The notes under the pieces are model-generated. The model worked only from the letters and a program-made list of their open reading frames with translations, did no database searches and had not been told where the DNA came from. A program made the position numbers and the translations under genes. From Halomonas halophila (GTDB lineage: Bacteria > Pseudomonadota > Gammaproteobacteria > Pseudomonadales > Halomonadaceae): DNA of 9,277 nt. Of this stretch, positions 1 to 6,768 are shown in pieces (position 1 is the first letter of the stretch; each line of letters starts with the position of its first letter). The stretch covers positions 869 through 10,145 of the forward strand of contig DJIP01000041.1 in the NCBI GenBank assembly GCA_002433675.1, given 5' to 3'.

Positions 1-1139
1 AAGATACCGAAGTCGGTGATGGACTTGATGGTACCTGCAACGCGGTCGCCCTTGTTGAACTGGGCGTTGAAGGTTTCCCACGGGTTGGCGGTGCACTGCT
101 TGATACCCAGGGAGATACGACGACGCTCTTCGTCGATATCCAGCACCATGACGTCAACATCGTCACCGACCTGAACCACCTTGGACGGATGGATGTTCTT
201 GTTGGTCCAGTCCATTTCGGAGACGTGAACCAGACCCTCGACACCCTCTTCGAGCTCGGCGAAGCAGCCGTAGTCGGTGAGGTTGGTGACACGGGCGTGC
301 ACCTTGGTGCCTTCCGGGTAACGATCCTTGATGTTGACCCACGGATCTTCGCCCAGCTGCTTCAGACCCAGGGAGACGCGGTTGCGCTCGCGGTCGAACT
401 TCAGCACCTTGACGGTGATCTCGTCGCCGACAGCCACGATCTCGCTCGGATGCTTGATGCGCTTCCAGGCCATGTCGGTGATGTGGAGCAGGCCGTCGAC
501 GCCGCCCAGATCAACGAAGGCACCGTAGTCGGTCAGGTTCTTGACGATACCGATGATCTGCTGGCCTTCCTGCAGGGTGGCGAGCAGCGCTTCACGCTCG
601 GCGCTGTTCTCGGCTTCGAGAACGGCACGACGGGAAACGACAACGTTGTTGCGCTTCGGATCGAGCTTGATGACCTTGAAGTCGAGCTCTTTGTTTTCCA
701 GGTGCGTGGTGTCGCGCACCGGACGAACGTCGACCAGAGAGCCGGGCAGGAAGGCACGGATGGAGTCGACGTCGACAGTGAAGCCGCCCTTGACCTTGCC
801 GTTGATCACGCCCTTGACGATCTCTTCCTTCTCGAAGGCAGCTTCCAGCACCTTCCACGCTTCGGCACGCTTGGCCTTCTCGCGGGACAGGCGGGTTTCG
901 CCGAAGCCGTCTTCCACGGCTTCGAGGGCCACGTGGACCTCGTCACCGACGGCAATGGTCAGTTCGCCGCTGTCGTCGCGGAATTGCGCGGCAGGGATCT
1001 GACCTTCGGACTTCAGGCCGGCATTGACGGTGACCCAGTCACCTTCGATGTCGACGACAGTAGCCGCGACGATCGCGCCCGACTCCATGTTGATGTCCTG
1101 GAGAGACTGTTCAAACAGTTCAGCAAAGCTTTCGCTCAT
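1..1139 (-). CDS. rpsA: 30S ribosomal protein S1, partial (3' end beyond the window)
   Basis: Ribosomal protein S1 binds mRNA on the 30S subunit and helps initiate translation of messages with structured or weak leaders. The reading frame opens at an ATG (1139-1137) with [13 protein letters not shown], the typical S1 N-terminus, and runs 379 codons without a stop to the window edge. The family is usually about 555-560 residues, so roughly the last third is missing. OB-fold S1 repeats are visible at about residues 21-87, 105-171, 192-260 and 277-347, and a fifth begins near 364. Repeats 3 and 4 carry the typical [11 protein letters not shown] and [11 protein letters not shown] starts and the SLGLKQL and SLGIKQ ends. 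An AGGA at 1148-1145 lies 5 bases before the ATG and is an acceptable ribosome binding site. The gene follows cmk, as in most gammaproteobacteria. Identity is certain; only the 3' end is unknown. Confidence 0.98.
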   Translation of the reverse strand, partial: MSESFAELFEQSLQDINMESGAIVAATVVDIEGDWVTVNAGLKSEGQIPAAQFRDDSGELTIAVGDEVHVALEAVEDGFGETRLSREKAKRAEAWKVLEAAFEKEEIVKGVINGKVKGGFTVDVDSIRAFLPGSLVDVRPVRDTTHLENKELDFKVIKLDPKRNNVVVSRRAVLEAENSAEREALLATLQEGQQIIGIVKNLTDYGAFVDLGGVDGLLHITDMAWKRIKHPSEIVAVGDEITVKVLKFDRERNRVSLGLKQLGEDPWVNIKDRYPEGTKVHARVTNLTDYGCFAELEEGVEGLVHVSEMDWTNKNIHPSKVVQVGDDVDVMVLDIDEERRRISLGIKQCTANPWETFNAQFNKGDRVAGTIKSITDFGI

Positions 1140-1315
1140 GATGTTCCTACGTGATCAACGTTGAGTGCGGCAGGGCCGCTTCTCCGCACCACCAGCAAGT
1201 GCGGGCCATATTCAAAAACCCCCGGGGATGTTGGCACTGGTTGGACCTGACCGAGTTTTCCGTTTCCTGTACTCGGGCACGTCGTGACATCTGGCCGGGG
1301 ACGCCGCAAGGGAGT
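1140..1315 (-). promoter_or_regulatory. cmk-rpsA intergenic region / rpsA leader with competing hairpin arms
   Basis: This 176-base spacer separates the cmk stop from the rpsA start. On the minus strand it holds CCGCAC (1204-1199), GTGCGG (1189-1184) and again CCGCAC (1170-1165). The middle arm can pair with either outer arm, giving two mutually exclusive 6-bp hairpins. A further small hairpin, GCGG-CCCTG-CCGC, shares the last arm. Upstream, CCCCGGGGG is followed by TTTTT (near 1227-1214). I cannot pick a convincing -35/-10 pair by eye, although rpsA is known to have its own promoters in E. coli. S1 represses its own translation through a folded leader in E. coli, so a regulatory leader is plausible here by inference. 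Confidence 0.5.
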
Positions 1316-2017
1316 TCAGGTGCCGGACAAGAGCCCCTTTCGGGACAACAGTTCGGACAGCCGATCAACCACTTCCGGTATGCTCAGGCGGGTCGTGTCG
1401 AGCTCGATGGCATCATCGGCCGGCACCAACGGCGCCACGCTACGCTGCGTATCGCGGTCGTCGCGCGCCTGAATCTCCTTCAAAAGACTCGATAGACTAG
1501 CATCCACCCCGGCCTCCCGCAACTGCAGGTGACGCCGGCGCGCCCTTTCTTCGGCGCTGGCGGTCAGAAATATCTTCAAGGGCGCATCGACGAACACCAC
1601 GGTACCCATGTCACGGCCATCGGCGACCAGTCCGGGCGCCTGGCGGAAGTCCCGCTGACGCTCGAGCAGCGCCTGGCGCACCGCCGGCAACGCCGCCACC
1701 AGAGAGGCACTGTTGCCCACCTGCTCGGTACGAATCTCGCGGGTCACATCGCGCCCTTCGAGCTCGACCACCGCCTCGCCATTCTCGGCGCGAAAGACCA
1801 CATCGAGGGCCGAAGCCAGTGCCGCCAGCGCCGGCTCATCGTCCAGCGCAATGCCCTTGCCGATAGCCGACAGTGCGGTCAGCCGGTAAAGGCTGCCGCT
1901 GTCCAGCAGGTGCCAGCCCAGACGTTCGGCGATCAACCGGCTGATGGTGCCCTTGCCGGCGCCGCCGGGCCCATCGATGGTCAGCACCGGGGCCGAATGC
2001 TCGTCACGATCACTCAT
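1316..2017 (-). CDS. cmk: (d)CMP kinase (cytidylate kinase)
   Basis: Cytidylate kinase transfers a phosphate from ATP to CMP or dCMP in the cytoplasm, feeding CTP and dCTP pools. The 233-residue product matches the usual bacterial length of about 225-235. Visible motifs are the P-loop GPGGAGKGT (residues 16-24), DSGSLYR (39-45, NMP-binding region), [10 protein letters not shown] (133-142) and [14 protein letters not shown] (184-197, lid and substrate-binding arginines). The ATG at 2017 overlaps the TGA of the upstream tyrA-aroA gene in an ATGA arrangement. A strong GAGGAG (2028-2023) lies 5 bases before the start, inside the end of that gene. This points to translational coupling within one operon. 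Nothing is missing or unusual. The assignment is secure. Confidence 0.97.
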   Translation of the reverse strand: MSDRDEHSAPVLTIDGPGGAGKGTISRLIAERLGWHLLDSGSLYRLTALSAIGKGIALDDEPALAALASALDVVFRAENGEAVVELEGRDVTREIRTEQVGNSASLVAALPAVRQALLERQRDFRQAPGLVADGRDMGTVVFVDAPLKIFLTASAEERARRRHLQLREAGVDASLSSLLKEIQARDDRDTQRSVAPLVPADDAIELDTTRLSIPEVVDRLSELLSRKGLLSGT

Positions 2018-4362
2018 GCCTGCTCCTCACGTACCTCTTCGAGTTCAAGGCCGACACCTCGCGAAAGCTCCACAAAGCCGGGGAAGGACGTGGCCACGTT
2101 GGCGCAGTCGTTGACCTCGATCGGGCTTGATGCGCGCAGTGCCGCGATGGTGAAGGCCATGGCGATGCGATGATCTTCGTGGCTGTCCACGCGGCCACCG
2201 CCGTAGTTGGCACCATCGCCACCCTTGCCGACGATATCGATGCCATCGTCATAAAGCGTGTTGTCGATACCCAGCACGCTCATGCCGTCGGCCATGGACT
2301 GCAGGCGATCGGATTCCTTGACCCGGAGCTCCTCGGCGCCGCGCAGTCGCGTGGTGCCTTCGGCGTTGGCGGCGGCGATGAACAGCGCCGGGAACTCGTC
2401 GATGGCCAGCGGCACCTGATCCTCGGGAATGTCGATGCCCTTTAGCGGCTTATAGCGGATATGCAGATCGGCGACCGGCTCACCTCCTACCTCTCGCTCG
2501 TTCTCGAGGCGCAGGTCCGCCCCCATGGCGGTCAAGATGTTGATCACCCCGATCCGGGTCGGATTGATGCCGACGTGCTCCAGCACCAGATCCGACCCCG
2601 GAGTGATGGCCGCGGCTACCAGGAAGAACGTCGCCGAGGAGATGTCCGAGGGCACGTCGATCGGGCCAGCGGTCAGCTTGCCGCCCCCCTGAAGCCAGCA
2701 GGTATCGCCCTCGCGCTCGACAGCGTAGCCAAAGCCGTTGAGCATGCGCTCGGTGTGATCGCGGGTCGGTGCGGGCTCGCGCACTCGGGTCTCGCCCTCG
2801 GCGAACATCCCCGCCAGCAACAGACAGGACTTCACCTGGGCGCTGGCCATGGGCATGTCGTAGTAGATGCCCTTCAGCGCCTGGCCGCCCTTGATCCTGA
2901 GCGGAGGACGCCCGCCTTCGGCGGTGTCGATCACCGCCCCCATCTGGCGCAGCGGATCGGCCACCCGCCCCATGGGACGACGTGTCAGCGAGGTATCACC
3001 GGTCAATTCGGTGTCGAAGGCCTGCCCCGCCAACAGCCCGGCAAACAGCCGCATGGCGGTGCCGGCATTGCCGACGTAGAGCGGTCCTGCTGGCTTCTTC
3101 AGGCCGCCCATGCCGACACCGTGGATGGTCACGCGGCCCTGGTGCGGGCCCTCGATGGCCACCCCCATCTCGCGGAAGGCCTGGAGCGTGGCCAGACTGT
3201 CCTCGCCCTCGAGGAAGCCGGACACCTCGGTAACGCCCTCGGACAGCGCACCGAGCATGATCGAGCGATGGGAAATCGACTTGTCGCCGGGGACCCGGAT
3301 ACGACCGGTAACGCTTCCGCCCGGGGCCACCCGGTAGCGCAGCATGGCTGATTCTTGCATCTGATATTCCGCCTGATAACTGGTCTGATTCAACAGAGTA
3401 TCGAAATAGTGCCGGGCATGGCTGGCGCGATCAAAGGTAGCCAGCAGATCATCGCCATCACCCCGGCTCACCGCGTCCCTGAGTCGAGCCAGGCCGGACT
3501 CGAAGTCATCCAGGGCTTCGAGCACGGCGCCCCGGTTGGCCTGAAAGATGTCTCGCCACATCACCGGATCACTACCGGCGATGCGGGTGAAGTCGCGAAA
3601 GCCGCCGGCGGCGTAGCGGAAGATCTCGAGGCGTTCATCCTGGCGCGCCAGGGTATCCACCAGCGAGAAGGCCAGCAGATGCGGCAGATGGCTGGTGCGC
3701 GCCAGCACCTGATCGTGGCGAGCCACGTCCATCTCCAGCACCTCGGCACCGGTCAACTGCCACAGGGCCCGCACACGCTCAAGCGCATCGGGGTCGGTAT
3801 CGGTCGCCGGCGTCAGGATCACCTTGTGGGCCTGATACAGCTCCGGATTGGCTGCCGCCACGCCACTCTTTTCCGACCCGGCGATGGGATGCCCCAGCAC
3901 AAAACGCGCAGGCAGCTCACCGAAGGCCTCGATGGCGGCCGCCTCGATCGCCGCCTTGGTACTACCGACGTCGGTGATCACCAGATCCCGAGATGCGCGG
4001 CAACGCAGCGAGCGCAACTCGCCCATCACCTCGGCCATGGCCAGCACCGGGACCGCCAGCACCACCAGGGTAGCGCCATCCATGACCTCGGAGAGCTGCG
4101 TCGAACCTGCATCGATCAACCCCATTCGACGGCCGCACTCGAGCTCTTTCGGGTCCGGGTCACAGGCCAGGATGAGACTGTCATCCCCCTGCCCCACCCC
4201 CGCCTTGCGCAAGGCGGCGGCCAGCGACCCTCCGATCAAGCCAAGTCCAGCGATGACGATGCGTGAAGCCCGAGGCAGGGATGCTGGTACTGCGACCCGC
4301 GTTGCGTCTTCCTGCATTGCGACGTCCTGCATGCCTTCTTCCTGCATTCCTTCTTCCTGCAT
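2014..4362 (-). CDS. tyrA-aroA: Bifunctional prephenate dehydrogenase / 3-phosphoshikimate 1-carboxyvinyltransferase (TyrA-AroA fusion)
   Basis: This fusion joins two enzymes of aromatic amino-acid synthesis. The N-terminal TyrA domain (about residues 33-335) oxidatively decarboxylates prephenate, or arogenate, with NAD(P)+. It shows the Rossmann GLGLIG (39-44), [10 protein letters not shown] (158-167), [13 protein letters not shown] (216-228) and GGFRDFTR (253-260). The AroA (EPSP synthase) domain starts near residue 341 and joins shikimate-3-phosphate to phosphoenolpyruvate. It shows GDKSISHR (359-366), GNAGTAMR (431-438), SAQVK (507-511), RDHTE (534-538), NPTR (600-603), DEFP (655-658), KESDR (682-686) and SHEDHRIAM (727-735). 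These fit the class II motif set. The same fusion is known in Pseudomonas. No stop or frameshift separates the halves, and I see no good internal ribosome site before Met340. Residues 1-30 are not part of the TyrA fold and come partly from a 15-base repeat, so any of four ATGs (4362, 4347, 4332, 4317) could be the true start. Whether TyrA prefers prephenate or arogenate cannot be read from sequence alone. Confidence 0.96.
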   Translation of the reverse strand: MQEEGMQEEGMQDVAMQEDATRVAVPASLPRASRIVIAGLGLIGGSLAAALRKAGVGQGDDSLILACDPDPKELECGRRMGLIDAGSTQLSEVMDGATLVVLAVPVLAMAEVMGELRSLRCRASRDLVITDVGSTKAAIEAAAIEAFGELPARFVLGHPIAGSEKSGVAAANPELYQAHKVILTPATDTDPDALERVRALWQLTGAEVLEMDVARHDQVLARTSHLPHLLAFSLVDTLARQDERLEIFRYAAGGFRDFTRIAGSDPVMWRDIFQANRGAVLEALDDFESGLARLRDAVSRGDGDDLLATFDRASHARHYFDTLLNQTSYQAEYQMQESAMLRYRVAPGGSVTGRIRVPGDKSISHRSIMLGALSEGVTEVSGFLEGEDSLATLQAFREMGVAIEGPHQGRVTIHGVGMGGLKKPAGPLYVGNAGTAMRLFAGLLAGQAFDTELTGDTSLTRRPMGRVADPLRQMGAVIDTAEGGRPPLRIKGGQALKGIYYDMPMASAQVKSCLLLAGMFAEGETRVREPAPTRDHTERMLNGFGYAVEREGDTCWLQGGGKLTAGPIDVPSDISSATFFLVAAAITPGSDLVLEHVGINPTRIGVINILTAMGADLRLENEREVGGEPVADLHIRYKPLKGIDIPEDQVPLAIDEFPALFIAAANAEGTTRLRGAEELRVKESDRLQSMADGMSVLGIDNTLYDDGIDIVGKGGDGANYGGGRVDSHEDHRIAMAFTIAALRASSPIEVNDCANVATSFPGFVELSRGVGLELEEVREEQA
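4303..4362 (-). repeat. Four tandem 15-base repeats at the start of tyrA-aroA, each with an in-frame ATG
   Basis: On the minus strand four 15-base units follow each other: two identical ATGCAGGAAGAAGGA units (4362-4348, 4347-4333), then ATGCAGGACGTCGCA (4332-4318) and ATGCAGGAAGACGCA (4317-4303). They encode [15 protein letters not shown] and MQEDA. Because 15 is divisible by three, copy number changes keep the frame. The AGGA in units 1-3 sits 7 bases before the next ATG, which is good Shine-Dalgarno spacing. Starts 2, 3 and 4 therefore each have their own ribosome site. The proteins from the four starts would be 782, 777, 772 and 767 residues. Confidence 0.95.
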
Positions 4363-4364
4363 TA

Positions 4365-5459
4365 CTACAGGACCCCCTGGGGGTAGGAACCGAGCACCTT
4401 GACCTCGGAGACCCGCAGGCGCACCTCCTCGAGCAGCGCCGACACCCGTGGCTCCTCGACGTGGCCACAGAAGTCGATGAAGAATACATAGTTCCAGGCA
4501 CCGGTGCGCGAGGGCCGCGTCTCAAGACGCGTCAGGTCGATCTGGTGGCGGTGGAATGGCTCGAGCAGGTCGTGCAACGCACCCGGCTGATTGCGGGTCG
4601 CCACCACCAGCGACGTCTTGTCGACCCCGGACATGGGCACGTCCTGGTTGCCGATGATCAGGAAACGCGTGGAATTGTCCGGGCGATCCTCGATCTTCTC
4701 GGCCACGTGGCTAAGGCCGTAGAGCTTGGCCGCCATATCGCCGGCGATGGCCGCACTGTGCCACTCGCTCTTGACCAGTCGGGCCGCCTCGGCGTTGGAC
4801 GACACCGGCACCCGCTCGGCGTGGGGGAAGTGGGCATCGAGCCACTTGCGACACTGGGCGAAGGACTGGGGGTGCGAGTAGATCCGCGACACCTTGTCCT
4901 TGAGGGTAGTGTCGGCCACCAGCAGGTGATGATGGATGCGCAGCACCACCTCACCGCTGATGCGCAGGCCCGAATCGATAAAGGAGTCCAGGGTGTGGTT
5001 GATCACGCCTTCGGTGGAGTTTTCCACCGGCACCACGCCGTAGTTCACCGCGCCGGCCTCGACCTCACGGAAGACCTCATCGATGGCCGCCATGGGCAGG
5101 CTGATGGCGCTGTCACCGAAGTGCTTGAGCGCGGCCTGCTGGGTAAAGGTGCCCTCGGGGCCGAGATAGGCCACCTTGATCGGCTGCTCCAGCGCCAGGC
5201 AGGCCGACATGATCTCGCGAAACAGCCGTGCCATCTCTTCGCTGTCCAGCGGCCCCTGGTTGAGCTCCATCACCCGGCGCAGCACCTGGGCCTCGCGCTC
5301 GGGGCGATAGAACACCGCCTGGGGGTCGCTGGCGGTCTTGGTCTCCGCGACCTGGCGCGCACACTCGGCACGCTCGCTGATCAGGCGCAGGATCTCGGTG
5401 TCGATATGGTCGATGCGCTCGCGCAGCGACGAGAGGTTCGGCTCTTGCGAATCACTCAT
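4365..5459 (-). CDS. pheA: Bifunctional chorismate mutase / prephenate dehydratase (P-protein)
   Basis: The P-protein converts chorismate to prephenate and then to phenylpyruvate for phenylalanine synthesis. The 364-residue product has three parts. An AroQ-type chorismate mutase spans about residues 8-92, with R13, R30, K41 and E54 at positions matching E. coli R11, R28, K39 and E52. Prephenate dehydratase spans about 95-272, with YLGPEGTFTQQAA (98-110), VPVENSTEGVINHT (143-156), YSHPQSFAQC (194-203) and the catalytic TRF (264-266). A C-terminal ACT domain covers about 282-360, with GALHDLL (293-299) and LETRP (312-316), the regions that bind phenylalanine for feedback inhibition in this family. 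The ATG at 5459 is fixed by a strong AAGGAG 7 bases upstream. The TAG stop lies two bases before the first tyrA ATG, so the two genes are probably co-translated. All domains look intact. Confidence 0.97.
   Translation of the reverse strand: MSDSQEPNLSSLRERIDHIDTEILRLISERAECARQVAETKTASDPQAVFYRPEREAQVLRRVMELNQGPLDSEEMARLFREIMSACLALEQPIKVAYLGPEGTFTQQAALKHFGDSAISLPMAAIDEVFREVEAGAVNYGVVPVENSTEGVINHTLDSFIDSGLRISGEVVLRIHHHLLVADTTLKDKVSRIYSHPQSFAQCRKWLDAHFPHAERVPVSSNAEAARLVKSEWHSAAIAGDMAAKLYGLSHVAEKIEDRPDNSTRFLIIGNQDVPMSGVDKTSLVVATRNQPGALHDLLEPFHRHQIDLTRLETRPSRTGAWNYVFFIDFCGHVEEPRVSALLEEVRLRVSEVKVLGSYPQGVL
4372..4384 (-). repeat. 13-base palindrome at the pheA end, covering the tyrA ribosome site
   Basis: The sequence ACCCCC-A-GGGGGT (minus strand) is a perfect palindrome around one central base, and can form a hairpin of 5 bp with a CAG loop. 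Its G run is the only Shine-Dalgarno-like element for the first tyrA ATG, about 10 bases before it. A competing CAGG/CCTG pairing is also possible. The site lies in the last codons of pheA. Confidence 0.6.
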
Positions 5460-5561
5460 GGGGTGTCTCCTTGTACCACTGCGTGACCGGGCGCTGACGT
5501 CTTGCTGGCGAAACCTGGCCTCGTAAACCCTGGATGGTGCACGGTAGCTCTTGCATGAACC
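5460..5561 (-). other. serC-pheA spacer with a possible 34-codon ORF
   Basis: These 102 bases contain no clear terminator and no convincing promoter. The pheA Shine-Dalgarno AAGGAG is at 5472-5467. A small open frame starts with ATG at 5556 and ends with TGA at 5452, overlapping the first codons of pheA. It encodes 34 residues with one Trp and one Tyr but no Phe, so it does not look like a classical phenylalanine leader peptide. The ribosome site before it is poor. I treat it as a possible chance frame. Confidence 0.3.
5467..5472 (-). promoter_or_regulatory. pheA ribosome binding site (AAGGAG)
   Basis: A near-consensus AAGGAG lies 7 bases before the pheA ATG at 5459 and fixes that start. It is the strongest Shine-Dalgarno match seen in the window. 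Confidence 0.85.
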
Positions 5562-6665
5562 TCAGCCGCGCCGCTTCTCGAAATCGCCCATGAACGCCAC
5601 CAGAGCGTCCACCGCAGCCTCAGGCACCGCGTTATAGAGGCTTGCGCGCATACCGCCGACGCTGCGATGGCCCTTGAGATTCAAGAGCCCCGCCGCTTCC
5701 GCCTCTTGCAGGAAGGCCTTGTCCAGGGCGCTGTCGGCCAGCACGAAGGGCACGTTCATCTTGGAGCGATTACGCACCGCGATGGGGTTGGAATAGAAGT
5801 CGCTGCGATCGATGGCGTCGTAGAGCTTGGCCGCCTTGCGGTCATTGATCTCGGCCATCGCCTCGAGACCACCGACGTCGCGCTTGAGCCAGTCGAACAC
5901 CAGGCCCGCCAGGTACCAGCTGTAGGTGGCCGGAGTGTTGATCATCGACCCTGCCTCGGCCAACTGACGATAGCTGAACAAGGACGGCATCTCGCTCACC
6001 GCCTGGTCGAGCAGATCATCACGCACGATCACCAGCACCAGCCCGGCCGGCCCGATGTTCTTCTGGGCGCCAGCATAGATCACGCCGAAGCGCGAGACGT
6101 CCAGCGGCTCGGACAGGATGGTTGAGGAAAGGTCCGCCACCAACGGCACCTCGGCCCCGTCGCCGCGCCGCGCCACGGGCACAAAGTCCAGTGCCAGACC
6201 ACCGATGGTCTCGTTGGGGGTCACGTGGAGGTAGGCGGCGTCGTCGGACAGAGCGATATCAGCCTGCTGCGGTGCTTCGACATGGCCATTCTCGGCGCTT
6301 GAGGCGGCGATATGGGCGCTGCCGAACAGATGCCTCGCCTCCTTGATCGCCTTGTTGCCCCAGATACCGGTCTCGATAAAGTTGGCGCGACCGCCGTGGC
6401 CAAGCAGGTTCATGGGCACCGCGGCAAACTGCTGGGTAGCCCCGCCCTGGGTGAACAGCACCCGATAGTTGTCGGGCACGGCGAGCAGTTCACGCAGATC
6501 GGCCTCGGCGCGCTCGGCGATGGCCACGTACTCGCTGGAGCGGTGACTCATCTCCATCACCGAGAGCCCGCGGCCCTGATAGTCCAGCATCTCGCGCTGG
6601 GCACGTTCGAGTACTGCGGTAGGTAGCGCGGCGGGGCCCGCGCAGAAATTGTAGTGGCGTGTCAT
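5562..6665 (-). CDS. serC: Phosphoserine aminotransferase
   Basis: SerC is a pyridoxal-phosphate enzyme that converts 3-phosphohydroxypyruvate and glutamate to phosphoserine. In gammaproteobacteria it also makes 4-phosphohydroxythreonine for pyridoxal-phosphate synthesis. I chose the ATG at 6665, giving 367 residues and the family N-terminus [12 protein letters not shown]. An AGGA stands 4 bases before it. The frame stays open upstream to a TTG at 6689, but the extra eight residues match nothing familiar in the family. Motifs are GGATQQF (74-80), [10 protein letters not shown] (147-156), the cofactor lysine K202 in [12 protein letters not shown] (197-208), NTPATYSWY (243-251) and the C-terminal [15 protein letters not shown] (331-345). 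Length is close to the usual 360. It lies between gyrA and pheA as in Pseudomonas. Confidence 0.97.
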   Translation of the reverse strand: MTRHYNFCAGPAALPTAVLERAQREMLDYQGRGLSVMEMSHRSSEYVAIAERAEADLRELLAVPDNYRVLFTQGGATQQFAAVPMNLLGHGGRANFIETGIWGNKAIKEARHLFGSAHIAASSAENGHVEAPQQADIALSDDAAYLHVTPNETIGGLALDFVPVARRGDGAEVPLVADLSSTILSEPLDVSRFGVIYAGAQKNIGPAGLVLVIVRDDLLDQAVSEMPSLFSYRQLAEAGSMINTPATYSWYLAGLVFDWLKRDVGGLEAMAEINDRKAAKLYDAIDRSDFYSNPIAVRNRSKMNVPFVLADSALDKAFLQEAEAAGLLNLKGHRSVGGMRASLYNAVPEAAVDALVAFMGDFEKRRG

Positions 6666-6669
6666 GGTG

Positions 6670-6673
6670 TCCT
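6670..6673 (-). promoter_or_regulatory. serC ribosome binding site (AGGA) supporting the ATG start
   Basis: AGGA on the minus strand lies 4 bases before the ATG at 6665. The spacing is short but usable. Together with the conserved N-terminus it favours this ATG over the upstream TTG at 6689. Confidence 0.6.
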
Positions 6674-6690
6674 GGCGATTGATCGTCAAG

Positions 6691-6714
6691 GGCAGGCGTC
6701 CGGCGACGCCCGCC
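6691..6714 (-). repeat. Inverted repeat (10-bp hairpin) upstream of serC
   Basis: On the minus strand GGCGGGCGTC (6714-6705) and GACGCCTGCC (6700-6691) pair over 10 bp with one G-U wobble and a 4-base loop, GCCG. The bases after it are CTTGACG, with no T run, so it is not a standard intrinsic terminator. It lies 25 bases before the serC ATG. Confidence 0.7.
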
Positions 6715-6731
6715 AGTCACTATATAGGCGG

Positions 6732-6760
6732 GCCACGGCGTCCATCGCGGACACCGTGGC
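6732..6760 (-). repeat. Inverted repeat (12-bp hairpin) just after gyrA
   Basis: GCCACGGTGTCC (6760-6749) pairs with GGACGCCGTGGC (6743-6732) over 12 bp with one wobble pair and a 5-base loop, GCGAT. It begins 8 bases after the gyrA stop. The following bases are CCGCCTATATAG and contain no T run. It may protect the gyrA 3' end or attenuate read-through, but it does not fit the standard Rho-independent pattern. The TATATAG at 6726-6720 resembles a -10 box, but I find no matching -35. Confidence 0.7.
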
Positions 6761-6768
6761 ACCCCGGA

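Noticed and set aside
189..1154. Long plus-strand open frame (321 codons) opposite rpsA
   Set aside because: It is antisense to the certain rpsA gene. Its frame is kept open by the GC-rich codon usage of rpsA, and it matches no family I recognise.
3343..3345. Separate aroA gene starting at Met340 of the fusion
   Set aside because: The frame is continuous from TyrA into AroA, the same fusion is known in Pseudomonas, and there is no good Shine-Dalgarno sequence before this ATG.
2461..4266. Plus-strand open frames of 296 and 303 codons opposite tyrA-aroA
   Set aside because: Both are antisense to conserved enzyme domains and show no family motifs or credible ribosome sites.
4263..5486. Plus-strand open frame of 407 codons opposite pheA
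   Set aside because: It lies over the intact pheA gene, whose domains and motifs are complete. The His/Leu/Asp/Gly-rich composition is typical of an antisense shadow in GC-rich DNA.
6666..6689. Upstream TTG start for serC adding eight residues
   Set aside because: The ATG at 6665 has an AGGA site and yields the conserved family N-terminus. The extra residues have no support and overlap the region just after a hairpin.
6684..6689. TTGACG as a -35 element for serC
   Set aside because: At the normal spacing the -10 position would fall on the serC start codon and does not resemble TATAAT.
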